Source of the DNA: Guyanagaster necrorhizus
Lineage: Eukaryota; Basidiomycota; Agaricomycetes; Agaricales; Physalacriaceae
DNA length: 64,000 nt
Direction: 5' to 3'
Assembly: GCF_019112545.1 (NCBI RefSeq)
Contig: NW_025064882.1
Location: 2,038,971 to 2,102,970 of the forward strand
A program made the translations under genes and the position numbers. Under the pieces are notes generated by a model that saw nothing but the letters and a program-made list of their open reading frames with translations, was not told the origin of the DNA and made no database searches. Of this stretch, positions 10,331-22,989 are shown piece after piece (within the stretch, counting starts at the first letter, position 1; the number at the start of each line of letters is the position of its first letter).

Positions 10331-13267
10331 TAGGAAAACATACTCCAGATGGATAGAGCCATGTACATGGCTTATTTTGAGGTGACCAGAGATGACCACA
10401 GCATTAGTTGTGCTAATTTTAGCATCTGGTAAGCTGGTGGCCTTCACACCTGATCTTCAGAGTGCTTCTTATTATATTGAATAGCAGTGTAGTCAGTTGC
10501 TGCATATCTCAGAATTTCTGTTTTTTTGTTAGGTATGGAATACAAATACAATTGTCTCATCTGTGATGCTACCTATGTTGTATTGTGCCATAAAAAGCTT
10601 ACCCCATGCAGGTAGAACTTCTGATACTCCTGTGTCCTTGCTTTCTGTATTGCTCATCCCAATTCTTCTTTGTCAGTATCTTCTTGAAGCCTATAAGCAA
10701 GTTCTCCACCAGCATAGGGTGGATTACTGCTCTCAGTTTTCTTATCCTGCTTGTTCTCATCAACCTCCTCTTCTCCAAGGAGAGAATTGTTGAGTGGGTT
10801 GTAGAAACTCTTCTCATCTCCTTGTGATCATGCAGTCAACCTGCAATCCTGGCTGTGAACTGGATCCAGCCATAGGGCTCAAGAAGTCTGAGATATTGAG
10901 GTAGATTGAAGCTGGCTGGCTTTTAATATTAGAGTCATACCTGTTTTCTCCTGTCACTCTTACCACCTCCACTCACTCACAATAGAGCTGGATGTTTCTT
11001 CAGTATTTATTATTGAGAAGCTGCCCAACCACTCAGCTGCTAAGAAACCCTCAGAGAGCACAGGTGGGGATGTGGGCAGTCCCAGATACTTATAGTCTAT
11101 GGTGCCCAAGAATGGACTCATCATCATCAAAGGTAGTGTTGGTGCTGGAGGTTCTTCAGAGAGAGGGATATTGTGGGATTGGAGGGTGTTGAGAGGGTCT
11201 TGGGATGTTGTCCTAGGAGAGGCTTTCATTGTTTCTTCTGGCTTCATCTGCTGTGAGGACTTCTGTGTTTCTCCAGTAGATCAGGTTCCAGAGGTCAGAG
11301 TTGGTGCTAGGTTCTCTGAAGACCAGAGTTGAGAGTGAGCAGTTGGCTCAGACTGGTGCAAGTATGAATGTGACCTCAGGCCAAAGTCCATACCAGTTGG
11401 AGACATTAATCCTCTTCAATCAAGCCCTTTTGATGGCTCACTGCTTCTCCTGATGCTAATGGTTGTACTCTGCAGTGATACACCCTCTCCATGTTCAGGC
11501 ATGTAAAATTGCAAAAATTGCAAATACATGGACCACATCCCAGGCCAGTAAGCATGTAACAGAAAATAGGACTAGAGCACACAGAAATCTAGCTATTATA
11601 ATGATAAACTGAAGTAACAATAAGCAGAGTGCATGGTCTAGTAACAGACTAATACCAGAGGAGTTAGGCTGCATGTGAGGTCCCAGCACTTGGCCCTAAA
11701 TGCACCAATACTATTACAAGAGGACATGCTAAAAATAAAAAGACTACAATCAAAATATTATTGGCAAGTCTGATTATATTGATCAAAGATGCACAGCCAT
11801 TGATGCACTGATGGGACATGCCTTAGAACAGAGAACTGAGACTCAAAGAAAGGTATCTGAGTAAATGGGTATTGAATAGAGGAATAGACTGATGACAACA
11901 AGCTAACAAGTAGAGGAATATTACTCCAGAAATGAATAGCATAGATACCACCCTGAGTCTTATGCACATATATATGGTGCCTTAATATACATAACACAGC
12001 AAGAGACTCTGCATCATACCAAGAAATAGCACCTTTGGTGAGTCAGATAAAATAACTGGTTGGACACAGAGAAGCAGAACATAGCTATTGTGGCTGGCTT
12101 CTGGTATGAGAAATAACTCCAGAGGTCTGGGACAGTTTACTGCTGTCAGAGATGTCACTGGAGAAATAAGAAAGCAAGCAGACCTGGTGAGGCCAGCTAG
12201 CTGATGTCAGCTAGTGAAGGAACAGTGGGCACAGTCATTGCCCGGAAGAGAATAAGCATGGTAACTGTGATATGCACACAAATAATACCTGCAGGATTTG
12301 GCATGGAGTCCTGCACTTTGAGGATACCATAGTAGAATTGTATTAGTAAGTATCCTAGTAGAGTATTTAAATATGGTATTGTATGACTAGAGAGGAGAGT
12401 TTTCCGACCTCTCACAGTTGCAGTGTATTGAGCACAGAAAGCCTTGCACTCTAGCTCTGGGTTTGTGTTAGTAACTTTGAGTGAGAGAATAAACTTATTA
12501 TTGAATATCATTGAGAGAGCTGTGAGAACTAAGTGAGGTATTGAAGCTTACAAAGGACTTAAGCCCAGTTTGATAAGAGGTTTTAGATTGTGCTTTAACC
12601 TAAAAATAAGAGAGCAGTGTCTGAAGGGCATCATCTTGAGTTTTTAAGGTATTTGTGATGTGTGGCACTACAGGTGGCAGAGGTTCAAACCTTTTGGCTT
12701 GATTAGTATGTGCTTTTGTGTATTTCTGCAGATTGGCAGAGGTTCAAACTCTTTGGTCTGTTGGACAGGGTTTCATTATGTTTGTGTCTCTGGATTGCAT
12801 AGGTTTGAATCCTATAGGTCTATGATTGGTTTGAAAACTTGTAAACAGAGATCTGTGCTCTTTGGCACTTGTGGATGTGTTTGTGATTGGTTTTTGCTTA
12901 GAGCATAAAGCTTTGAGTTGTATATTATATGTGTTAGGGATTCGAGTTGATCTGAGCTATGCTTGGAACCATTTGAGAGTTTTGAAGGAGTGTTTTAATG
13001 TATTGTATTGAGCTGTGGTACCCTTTGCCTTGAGGCCCAGCAACACCAGTTGCCATCTCTTGTTTTAATAAAACAAAAAGCTTTGAGACTTAGAAAGGCC
13101 TTGGACTGTTGTAAGCATGCTATTACTGTTTGCACACTGTGATTTCATTGAAAAAGACAATTATATTTGTTGATTGCTACTTTTATCACATTATAATCCC
13201 CCCATGAACTAAGAGTTTTATGTGTGTATGAGTGTGATCAGTGGATAATGCTCTGCTGTATCCATTT
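10331..13267 (-). other. Unassigned interior of the 4119-14647 element, including probable extra inserted DNA
   Basis: Short minus-strand frames (such as 10960-11247) may be gag N-terminal remnants, but nothing here gives a recognisable domain. The related element at 25450-32999 is about 2.4 kb shorter over this part, so some of it is probably another, unrecognised insertion. I could not find its ends or a target duplication. Three 60-bp repeats lie at 12675-12850. Confidence 0.4.
12675..12850 (+). repeat. Three degenerate ~60-bp tandem units
   Basis: GGTTCAAA or GGTTTGAA recurs near 12681, 12740 and 12801 at 60-61-bp spacing. Each is followed by a TTTGG or ATAGGT-type segment, and T/G-rich stretches separate them. 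The shared core resembles a CpG-decayed RNA polymerase III B box, but no tRNA-like fold is evident. Confidence 0.5.
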
Positions 13268-14110
13268 TCACCTTGTGCATGCTCTGATCCTCTTCAGCAG
13301 CTCTTTTTGTCTACCCTTCAAGAATAAGATGCTCCTTGAGCTCACTACAGACTGGTGGGGGGGTGTCATGCTGTCTTTGCTCCTTCTGTCAGAGGGTGGC
13401 TTCATAGTTGAAAGGCATATTAAGGTCTCATATAGAGAATAGTCAGTGAATGATTTTGTCTTAGTTTTTCTGGATCTGTTGCTTGTCGTTAAGGCAGTCA
13501 GAGGGTGACCACCCCAGCCCACTGCTTGTCTCAATAGAGTGGTGGGCAGAAGTGGAGAAGCTGTAAGACTGGCTTCCAGATGATGCTTGGCAGGATCTTG
13601 TAGCCAACTGAGCAGCATCAAGAGAGTCTCAGACACAGTTCACAATCCTATTAGTTCGAAAGATAGTGGAAGAGTCGAGGGAGAGAGACTGCTGAAAGAA
13701 GTCTTCTAGAATGCTCTCATCCTTGTGGTCAGAGAGAGGTCCTGAGATCTATGGATTTTGGAACCCTGTGATATGAGAGTTGTGCTCTCTGCTGGATCAT
13801 CAAGAGAGGTATTAGTGTCTCTCTTCTTCTTGAACATCTCCTTGATGTAAGCTGCTAGGCTCAGCTTCAGATAAAGGGCTTGTTGGGAGCTGGTAGAATG
13901 TTCTTTGAGAGTCAGGAATGTCATAGAGAGGTAGGTTAGGGGTTATGTTGCAGAGGATTTGATGGATATATTGAAACTTGTTATAGTATCAGATTACTCA
14001 GATAGTAATTGAGTGATATCCTCTGCACAGCTGGATAATCACTAATAAGCCTAATAGCATTCTGATAATAGAAGAAAGGAGTTCTAAGAACTCTTGATCA
14101 AAGTTTGAGT
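13268..14110 (-). pseudogene. gag N-terminal/leader coding remnant next to the 5' LTR
   Basis: Minus-strand frames at 13706-13924 and 13268-13636 match the plus-strand fragment at 3290-4113, and the region opens with a leader (GAGGAAACTGAAT) shared with the element at 25450-32999. The peptide is Ser/Lys/Leu-rich with no known domain. Its position, between the 5' LTR and the gag core, suggests the start of gag or a separate small upstream product. Confidence 0.5.
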
Positions 14111-14175
14111 CTGATAGTGTAACTGAGGGCATTCAGTTTCCTCTATACTATAATGTGTGAGAAAAGAGAAAAGAA

Positions 14176-14189
14176 AGCTTCAAGCTAAT
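14176..14189 (-). promoter_or_regulatory. Putative self-priming primer-binding site
   Basis: The bases directly inside the 5' LTR (plus strand AGCTTCAAGCTAAT) are nearly complementary to 14344-14357 in the LTR, which begins 33 bases downstream of the TATA-like box in element orientation. No TGG-initial tRNA-complementary site is present. The two differences in the core (TG versus CA) are what decay of one ancestral CG on opposite strands would give. Confidence 0.55.
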
Positions 14190-14647
14190 TGTTAGACCCA
14201 AGCATCATGTGAATGGAAACATATGATAAACAGAAGCTGCCTCACACTTTGAGCAGTCAACTGAGTTCACTGATATGCTTCTTGTTTGATGTATCACAAG
14301 ATCAAAGAAAATCAGCTCAAGAGTAGAGTGGTGTGAATAAACTTTAGCTCAAAGCTGGAGTTTTTCAGTGAGAGCAAGCTGTCTTAAATACTGTACAAGA
14401 TCTGCTAATAATACTATTGCCTTTTGTATGTTTCCAAGTCTATTGTGCTCATTGTCCTAGGGCATCGCTATTATACATAATAGGATGATTATGCATCATC
14501 AGGCAACACTGTTGCATCGAAAGACAATAACAGACTTGGCTAGTTGTGATGACTAAGCCTCATCTCATGGTCTTAAGCACTTATTCTAGTGCCCTGACTA
14601 AGCAGAAATAGAGGTTAATCAAGACAGAAAATAGAAAAATCATAACA
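14190..14647 (-). repeat. 5' LTR of the 4119-14647 element
   Basis: 458 bp, with ends TGTTATGATT (14647, minus) and GGTCTAACA (14190), matching 4119-4576 along its length. A TATA-like TATTTAAG (minus) lies at 14383-14390. It is flanked outside by the target duplicate GAACT (14648-14652). Confidence 0.9.
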
Positions 14648-14652
14648 GAACT

Positions 14653-16300
14653 CTCAAACACTAACACCTAACCACTCAATACACAATCATCAAATACAGT
14701 TGAGGTCAGTTGTTTCAAGTATGGTAGAAGCACTCTTGCAGTCTTAAGTAAAATCAAAGAAACAGTCAATAAAGACAGTTATTCAACTCTATCTTGCTTT
14801 CAAAGCTGCAATACTCATGAGAGTAGTTTATAGCAATGTTTAAGTATAATTAGGACTTATAATCAATGCAAGATTGCACTCCAAATCAACTTAGAATACT
14901 CCAAAACCCAATAAACTCTGAAACCCAAATACTAAGTCTATCAAGCACTCAGGCTTGACTAGCTGCACTTTTGGCTGAATAGTGGTCCTCAAAACTGAAG
15001 AATTTGTATTCTGATGCTGAAACCCTTATAGTTTGGAATCCAAGTTAATCTAGAACCCAAAATACAGTTATTATTCCAATTCAATCCTCTCTAAGTGATA
15101 AAGCAACTTAAATAAATCACTAAGTTGAAGCAGAACTCAAAATCTGTTGTTCCAGGGACTAGCTACAGTGGGCTAGAAGGCCTGAATGTGGGGGTGGGTC
15201 ACTTGCTTGCTATTTCCCCCCCATTCCCTTCTTTTATACATCAACAACAGATACAGAATTTATAAATAAAGCATTTAAAATAATATTTCTTCTGTTTAAA
15301 GTGAAATCATGCCATTATTCCAGAATGGTGGCACTTCTGGACTCCCCCAGGCTTGCCCAGACCTGCCTGGCCACTGCACAGCTTTATTTTAAGCCTACAG
15401 TGCCTGTGGGTACCTAACTCCTTTCTGTCTACTCAGAGTTTTAATCCTCTGAGTTATTCTTAGTAGCTTGATTGATCAGGCCTGATCAGGCCCAGTCAAC
15501 TGGTTCTATCCACTCTATTCCTCTCAATTCTAAGTCTCTTAGGTCACCTGATACTTAGAAAATTTGAACTTAGGCATTTGAGTCAAAACTCAAAGTGCTA
15601 GCCACAGATCATTGGGTTTCTCTTCTTACTGCTTCTAGATGATGCTATCTTTACTCAATACTCCACAACTAGCTATGCTATTATGCCTCTAGCTGTCTTA
15701 GAATATACTTGTCTCAGTGGCATGTAGAATTGGCCCCATTTGAGATACCATTTTTAAGTCCAACTTGAACTTAGTATTTTCCAAGGTGTGATGCAGAACT
15801 TTTCTAAATTCGAACCTGACTTAGGATTTTTATCCTTAGGCCATGTTATTTTACAAAGTCCCTTTTGGACTTAGTATTGGTGACTAGCATGACTATTAGC
15901 TCAGAGCCTCAGCTATAGTCCTCTACTGACTAATGATTCTCAGTTACTAGCATATTTTAGTGTGTTATGCAGAATTTGCAAATTATAGGGCTGAACATGT
16001 AGCCTGCATATCACTGACACCCTTGCTGAGTATGTCTAGGAGCAGGCACACATTAAGTATGAGACAGCTTAGAAGGATGCCCTCTTTGGGCAATACCTCT
16101 GAGCACAAGACAGAGCTGATTAGAGGAGAGGCTTAGGGAGCCCTGGAACCTCCACCATTGATTGCACTCTTGTTGATTCTCCTATCCCTTCTGAGAATCC
16201 AGTACCCCTACTATATCTGAGCCCAACCTATGGACAGTACCTCCAGAAGGCATCATCCACATGGATGATATCCACTGATGAATATTACTCAATCTCAATG
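14653..16300 (+). other. Unassigned AT-rich, CpG-poor transposon-region DNA
   Basis: No open frame, LTR end or recognisable domain was found. Notable pieces are a perfect 16-bp palindrome, TGATCAGGCCTGATCA (15473-15488), and a recurring phrase of the type GAACTTAGTATT or GACTTAGTATT (about 15760-15890). It may be part of the interrupted plus-strand element or a separate degenerate transposon. Confidence 0.35.
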
Positions 16301-16537
16301 ATGACCATCCACTATCATATGAGACCAACTCAATAGCTAAAACTAATGATATTTCAGGCCAGGATGGAGACTTACCTAGTCATAATGAAGACCTTAGGGA
16401 TAATGAAGAAAGCATCAACCCTATCAGAGACCTCAAGTGGATCCTAGATAGGTATCTCACATCTCTCTTCCTTCAACTCTGATTTTATCAAAACTTCCAC
16501 CAATATCACAGAGCAGTGATGGCAGAAGCAACAAGGA

Positions 16538-18800
16538 TTGAGGCTATTGAAGAGTAGCAAAGAAGGTGAGAGCCTTCTCCTTGCCCTGGATCTGATGATG
16601 TTGGACTCAGCATCCAGCAGCAAGGACATCCTAGAGATCTATGATCTACTTGATGACAATTCCCTTATTGAGAGAACAGAGATTGAGGAGGATGAGGAGG
16701 ATGAGAAGGACCCCCTTTCTGAGTGAAGAAGCATATTCATAAACCATCTGACAGAAGAAGAGCTAGCAAGAAAGATGCAGAAGGAGTGCCAGAGAGAATT
16801 TTTACAGCTGTACCAGGAAGGAGCAGCCATGCTATGGAAGGATGACATCTGGTTGGTGTCACTCTTGAGACTAAGGTATACTGCCACTGACAGGACTGAG
16901 CACATGGATATTATTCAATATATGGCCACTGAGTGAGCTATTTTTATTTACAATGAAAAATATTTAGGACATCAGCTTGTGCTGTTACCAGCATATAAGT
17001 CAAGGTTCAACATTGAACTAATGTCATGGATGCCAAGCATTGCATCAAGCCAGGCTATCTACATGACACCATCAATCCAAAGCACTTCAAGCCAATACAC
17101 ATTTACCATATCAGCCATCTGCAGTATGGCATCTTGGCTCATGCAGAGCCAACCTAAGCCCAGGAATCTCTACTAGAATCTGTGGGCTCAACTCATGCAC
17201 TGACCCTTTGCTGAACAACCACTGCTAGACAAAGCTGAAGGCAGTGAGAGCAGAAAGGCCTCAGAGGCACCCTCACCTGAGGCTGACAACTTCGAGGCAA
17301 TCAAACTTGGATTCACTATTCAGAATGGACACATAGTGCACAAGAAGGCACTACTACTGAAAAGTCCTGTTACCAATGATGGCTCTCTCTATTCCTTCTC
17401 AGGACCTCTGATATCCTGGAATACTCTGCCTTTTGGTGGAATCCTGAATCTGATGATGGCACTTGCAGCTGATGTCACTATTCTCAACTGCAAACCTGTT
17501 CTTGTACAAGAATCCTATTCCTTCAGGGAGGCTTCTGAGGATATCAACTGATTTCTTACTGACTGTAATTAATATTTTCAAGTCTTTGCCTCATACTTCA
17601 TGCTTGACATGTATAAGGTGACATTTGCTATGACCCATATAGAGGACAAGATGAAGACATGATGGGTGCTCCTTACCCTCATGTTCTGGTCTACTATATG
17701 ACAACATCATTAGATGCCATCATGGCCAATGCTCAAGCAAATGATCATTGACAAGTTCATGGATTCAGCTGTACAAGAAGTGCACAAGCAAAAGATGAAG
17801 GAGTATAAGATAGCTGACAAACTGACCATCAAATACTTTGATGAGCTGGAGTGACTCAGCAAGCTTGTCAGAGTCTGCAATGATATCATAGACACAGGAT
17901 GAATGGTCAAGTATATGAAGATGAGGGCACTGCCATTCTATCTCAAGATAATTTTGAACCTTGGTCAGAATATCCCAAAGAGATATGATGAGTGGAAGGC
18001 CTGCATCACTATCATGTACAGAAAATGACAGTGACAGGAGACAGAGCAGATCACTCTGTCTATGGGGGGACAGAAGCATCAGAGACAGGGGACAAATTCT
18101 AATGCCTCTAGCTCAACCATGTCCACTAAGCCTGGCAGCTCTACTCCAACTTCCTCATACAGCAAGAAGAAAACCAGTATGGGCATCATATTTACTGGAA
18201 TAGATAAGCTGATGGATGTGAATCAACTTAAGAAGAAGGGTAGGTGCTTTAACTGTAGTCAAAAGGGCCACATGATATGGAATTGTCTCTAGAAGAAGAG
18301 CAAGCATATGTGGAAAGATCTCAGAGTGCTGATTGCAGAGTTGCAAAAGAAAGAAGAAGGCCTCAGATTGGAGATGAAGGTCAAAGAGATAAAAGATGGG
18401 ACTAAGCAGTGAGTGATTCTGCTGACTCAGCCAAAATATCAAATGGTGTATCACAAACAGATGCTGGATGGACTGATACCATTTCTGTAGTACTACCTAT
18501 GTCTAAATTATGCATGCATTCAAATATACCTGATATTATCACTCAACTATTAGAATCATCTAAAGAACAGACTCAACTGCCTACAGGCCAAACAGAGGCA
18601 GAGGGCTCCACTAATTGGCTCAAGCTATTCAACACTGAATGGACTTGGCAGGCCATCAAGGATGTGAAGGATAAAGCTATGGCAAAAGTCATGCTTAAGA
18701 ACTGGATCCATAAAATCTGAACTGAAGAAGTCATTGACAAAATGATCAAAGAGATAAGAAAGACTGAATGATGCTGAGCCCTAGAATGGCTTGACAAACT
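16538..18800 (+). pseudogene. gag remnant with CCHC knuckle
   Basis: Frames at 16538-16726, 17336-17551 and 17961-18292 carry an acidic N-terminal stretch, a gag core ending FLTDCN.YFQVF, a Ser/Thr-rich linker, and the zinc knuckle CFNCSQKGHMIWNC at about 18249-18290. Stops at former Trp or Gln codons and at least one frame change break it. The segment after the knuckle (18409-18720) leads into protease. Function would be RNA binding and particle assembly. Confidence 0.75.
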
Positions 18801-18852
18801 TCAAGGACTGTGGAAGTTTATCTGATGATCTAAGACCTCAGGCTGAGATCTA

Positions 18853-21800
18853 TTGGCTAAAGTCCAGATCAAGACACTTACATCTCAGAGTACCTATATA
18901 GTCAATGCCCTAATCGACAGCAGCTGCACCAACAGCTTAATTAAGCATGCTTTTATCACTAAGCACAACCTCTCCACTCAGACTATGGCAGCTCCAATAC
19001 CTATTTACAATGCAGATGGGATGAAGAACCAAGCCAGTTCAATCACTAAGTTTGTCAAGCTTAGGCTCACAATCAGTGATCACTTTGAAGAGATCAACTT
19101 AGCTGTAACTGACTTAGAGATCAAGAAAATCTTTCTTGGACATAATTGGCTGATCTGCTATAATTTGCTAATCAACTGAAAGACTGGTTGAATCATATTT
19201 GCTCAATGCTAATGCTGAAAGATCTCATTCAAGCTCTCTGACAAGAATCCAGAGGATCAATGAGATGAGGAGATAGAGAACAGCAAAACAATTCTTGCCA
19301 TTAACCTGCAAAATGCCATCCATATTTATACAGTACATTATGCCAATGACTTGATGGCAAAGGCCAATGCAGAAAAGGAGAGCAAGACATTTGAGGAGAT
19401 GGTATCTGAGTGGGCACAAGACTATTGAGATCTATTTGATAAGGATAGTTTTGATAAACTACTGGATCTGAAGCTTTGAGATCATGTGATCAAGCTGATC
19501 TCTAATGCCAACACTAATCTGGATTGCAAGATATATCCACTTAGCAATAATGAACAACAAGAACTCAATCAGTTCCTAGAGGAGAACCTCTCTAGCAGAT
19601 GAATTAGGCTATTAAAATTCCTAATGACTCCACTCTTCTTTTTCATCAAAAAGAAGGATGACAAACTCTGACCAGTACAAGACTATCAGAAGCTCAATGA
19701 AATGATGATCAAGAATCATTATCTGCTTCCACTGATCTCTGAGCTTATGGACAAGCTTCATCATGCTTGGTATTACACCAAGCTGGATGTCCAATGGGGT
19801 TACAACAATATGCATATCAAAAAGGATGATAAATGAAAAGTCACCTTTCACACTAACCAAGGGCTTATGTTTTTTGGTCTCACAAACTTGCTGGCAACCT
19901 TTCAGTGGATGATAAATGACATATTCAAAGACCTCATTGTCACTAGAAAGGTCACAATCTATTTGGATAATATTCTCATTATATCTAAAACCAAAGAGAA
20001 ACACCAATGACTAGTATGACAGATACTAGCTCTAATAAAGAAACATCAGCTGTTTCTCAAGGCAGAAAAATATGAATTTGAGATACTCAAAACCAAATAC
20101 CTCAGAGTCATTATTAGCAAAGGAAGCATCAAGATGGACTCTATCAAAGTAGCAGAGGTTATAGAATAGCTGGAACCAATGAAGAAGAAGGAGCTTCAAT
20201 CATTTCTCAGGTTTATGAATTTTTACCAATGCTTTATCCATGACTATAGCAAAATAATCCAACTGATAACACAATTGACTAGCAATGCCCTATGAATCTG
20301 AGGCCTAGCCTAATGGTCAGCATTCAATGATTTGAAATGCCAACTTGCTAAGGATATAGTTCTTGCCATCCTGACTCAAGATGAGAAATTCTATATTGAA
20401 GCCAACTTAAGTGAAGGCACCATCAGTGCCATCCTCTCCCAAGAACAGAGTGGTAAATAGTGCTCTGTTGCATTTCTCTCCAAAGCACTCACTATCACAG
20501 AATGCAACTATAAAATATATGACAAGGAATTACTTGCAATAATGCTCATTCTAGCCAAGTGGTAGCATTACCTTATCAGATTGGTTCAGGCCTTTGAGAT
20601 CTGAACTGATCACCAAAATCTTTAGTACTTCTGAGTACCACAGAAGCTAAATTGCTGACAGGCTCAATAGGTCATAAAGCTATCAGAGTATGACTATACA
20701 CTGCATCACAAAGCTGATGCAGCTAACAAGAAGATAGATCTGCTAAGCAAGAGAGCAGATCATGATCAGAGAGGAGATGACAATAAGAAGGTCATAATCC
20801 TGAGGCCAGAACACTTCTATGCTATGATCATGCCAACAGAGGAGAAGATCCATGAGTGCATCAAAAGTGCTACCTGAGATACCTGCAAATGAGACTAATC
20901 AGTGGCTCTGTCACTCAACCATGAGTGGGGCATGAGAAAGGAGGAAGAGATGATATGATATGATAGACAGATCTATATCCCCAGAGACCAGGCACTTTAT
21001 GGTGAGATCATTGCCACCTGCCATGATCACATGACTGCTGGACATCTGAGAATCACCAAAATGAAAGAGCTAGTCCTGAGAGAATATTGGTGGCCCAAAA
21101 TAAGCCAAAACATAGAATGCTATGTCAAAGCATGTGAGATCTGCTAGTGGGGCAAGTCTTCCATATAATCACATATAGCACCACTCCACTCAAATGAGGT
21201 CTTATTGTCACTATAGACTTATATTTTAGTGGATATGATCACTGGATTGCTGGATTGCAATAGCTATGATGCAATTCTCATTATAGTTGATTACTTCTCC
21301 AAAGTGATTATTTCAGTTGTGTGCTCTACTGAGTTAACATCAGAAGAATGGGCAAAAATCCTTCACAATGAAGTTTATGTTAAATATGGTATGCTCTAAG
21401 TCATTATTTCTGACAGAGGCCCACAATTCATCTCTAAATTCCTGGATGATCTATATTGACTCCTGTACATCAAATGCAATGCATCAACTATCTATCACCC
21501 ACAAACAGATGATCAAACAGAACAAGCAAACTAAGAGATAGAGAAGTATCTCCATCTCTTCATCAACTATTGACAAGATGACTGAATGGAATAGCTGGCT
21601 CTCACTGTCTTCCAATACAATAACAGAATTCACTCTGCCACAAGCAAAGCCCTCTTTTTCATTAATTTTGGGTGACACCCTCTTGTTGCCCAAACCAAAT
21701 GCACACACATCTTAATCCCAGCATTAAGTGATTTTGCCACAGCAATGGTGAAAATCCACACTGAAGCCAAGATAGCTCTTGAAAAGGCTGCCTTCATGAT

Positions 21801-22290
21801 GAAGAAATAGTATGACAAATATTATTATACTGCTTACAAATATTCAGTCAATGACAAAGTATGACTAGATACAACAAACCTTTATCTTTCCTGTCTAAAG
21901 CACAAGCTAGCAGACAAACAAACTAGGCCATTTCTAATACTGGCCAAGATCAGTAGCTCTGCCTATAAATTATGTCTTCCAACAACTTGAAAAATACACA
22001 ATATCTTTAATGAGACATTGTTAACACCCTACATTGCACTGATATTTCCCAATCAAAAATGACCACCTCCTCCCCTGCTGGATCTGATTGATGATAAAGA
22101 ACACTATGAAATTGATCAAGTGTTAAAATATAAATTACAAAAAATCAAGGTAAAAGGCAGAGGCATGACAATGACAGTCAACTACCTGGTTAGCTGAAAA
22201 GGTTATAGCCCAGAATCCAACTAATAGATCAATGAAAAACAAATAAATGCTGACAATACTATCAGAGACTATAAACATGCCTATAAATAG
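18853..22290 (+). pseudogene. pol remnant: protease to chromodomain
   Basis: Protease at 18853-19179 has ALIDSSCT in place of the usual DSG-type motif. RT occupies about 19620-20280, and its catalytic motif reads YLDN (19960 region) instead of YLDD. RNase H is at about 20340-20760, the integrase HHCC and core at about 20980-21900, and the chromodomain at about 22150-22260. Frequent TAG/TGA stops sit at positions that are Trp, Arg or Gln in the 266-2553 copy. It is not functional. Confidence 0.82.
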
Positions 22291-22484
22291 GAGCATTGAC
22301 CAATTCAATGGTCAATATCCTCATGAATCTGATGACATTACATGACCATGATGGAGATATTGGCCAACTCAATAGTCAATGTCTTCATGAACCTTCTGAG
22401 AAGAAGGGCAGGTTATCTGCTCTCAAGACCTCAGGACTTATCTTTAAATTAGCCATTGGAATGATGGTTTTAAGAAGGAGGTAA

Positions 22485-22955
22485 TGTTACAATTTTTTCT
22501 TCTTTTTATTTTTTATTTGAGAGATTGATTCTTATCTTCACTTAGTCAGAGCACCTAGACCAGCACTTAGGACTTGGGACTGAGACTTAGTCAGCACAAC
22601 ATGCTCAGTCAGTTATTGTCCTTCAATGTGATAGTAACTGCTTGACAATAGACAATGCCCTTTTGTAGATAGCTTAATGACACTGGACAAAATGCTCTAT
22701 AATGCCAGAATACACAATTAAGTAGTTATATCTATAGAAAAGATGATGACTAGTATATAAGTAGTGTAGCTCTCACTGTAGTATTCTCAGCTTTGAGCTA
22801 AAGTTTATTCTTCCACTATCTTATCTTGAGCTAATTGTAAGGCCTTGCAATATATAAACAAACAGACACATATAGTGGACTCTGACATGACTGCCTGAAC
22901 ACAAAGCAGCATCAGTTTATCATGTGTTTCAGTCACATGTTATTTGAGCTTAACA
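22485..22955 (+). repeat. 3' LTR, 471 bp, of the 16300-22955 element
   Basis: It starts TGTTACAATT after the purine tract TTAAGAAGGAGGTAA and ends GAGCTTAACA. It contains CAGCTTTGAGCTAAAG, the counterpart of the self-priming segment. It belongs to the same superfamily as the 458-462-bp LTRs but is clearly diverged. Confidence 0.85.
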
Positions 22956-22989
22956 CATATGAGAAGGAAGGAAAGAAGAAGCTATGGCA

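Larger units (their letters stand above)
4119..14647 (-). mobile_element. Complete Ty3/Gypsy chromovirus with 5-bp target duplication, containing a nested solo LTR
   Basis: LTRs of 458 bp lie at 4119-4576 (3') and 14190-14647 (5'), with identical flanking GAACT at 4114-4118 and 14648-14652. Between them, on the minus strand, are leader, gag with a CCHC knuckle, protease, RT, RNase H, integrase and chromodomain, all broken by stops. A family-A solo LTR sits in gag at 8845-9363. At 10.5 kb it is about 2.4 kb longer than the related copy at 25450-32999 even after removing the solo LTR; the extra DNA lies somewhere in about 10.3-13.2 kb. CpG is almost absent (one in 5401-5700). Confidence 0.92.
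16300..22955 (+). mobile_element. Degenerate Ty3/Gypsy chromovirus: gag-pol and 3' LTR, no 5' LTR found here
   Basis: A plus-strand gag, CCHC knuckle, protease, RT, RNase H, integrase and chromodomain run in order, then a polypurine tract (22470-22484) and a 471-bp LTR. No 5' LTR is present between 14653 and 16300. One reading of the nest is that its 5' end lies left of the window, with the 266-3281 element and the 4119-14647 element inserted into its gag. Its 3' LTR ends inside the gag-protease spacer of the next element, so it was itself an insertion; CATAT (22956-22960) would be one target duplicate. CpG is nearly absent. Confidence 0.8.

Noticed and set aside
11502..12552. Possible LTR beginning TGTAAAATTGC, with a TATA-like box near 12363
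   Set aside because: No matching second copy, no target duplication (AGGCA against AAGGA) and no clear end.
12675..12850. CRISPR-like array
   Set aside because: Only three diverged 60-bp units without constant repeats and unique spacers, in a eukaryotic transposon.
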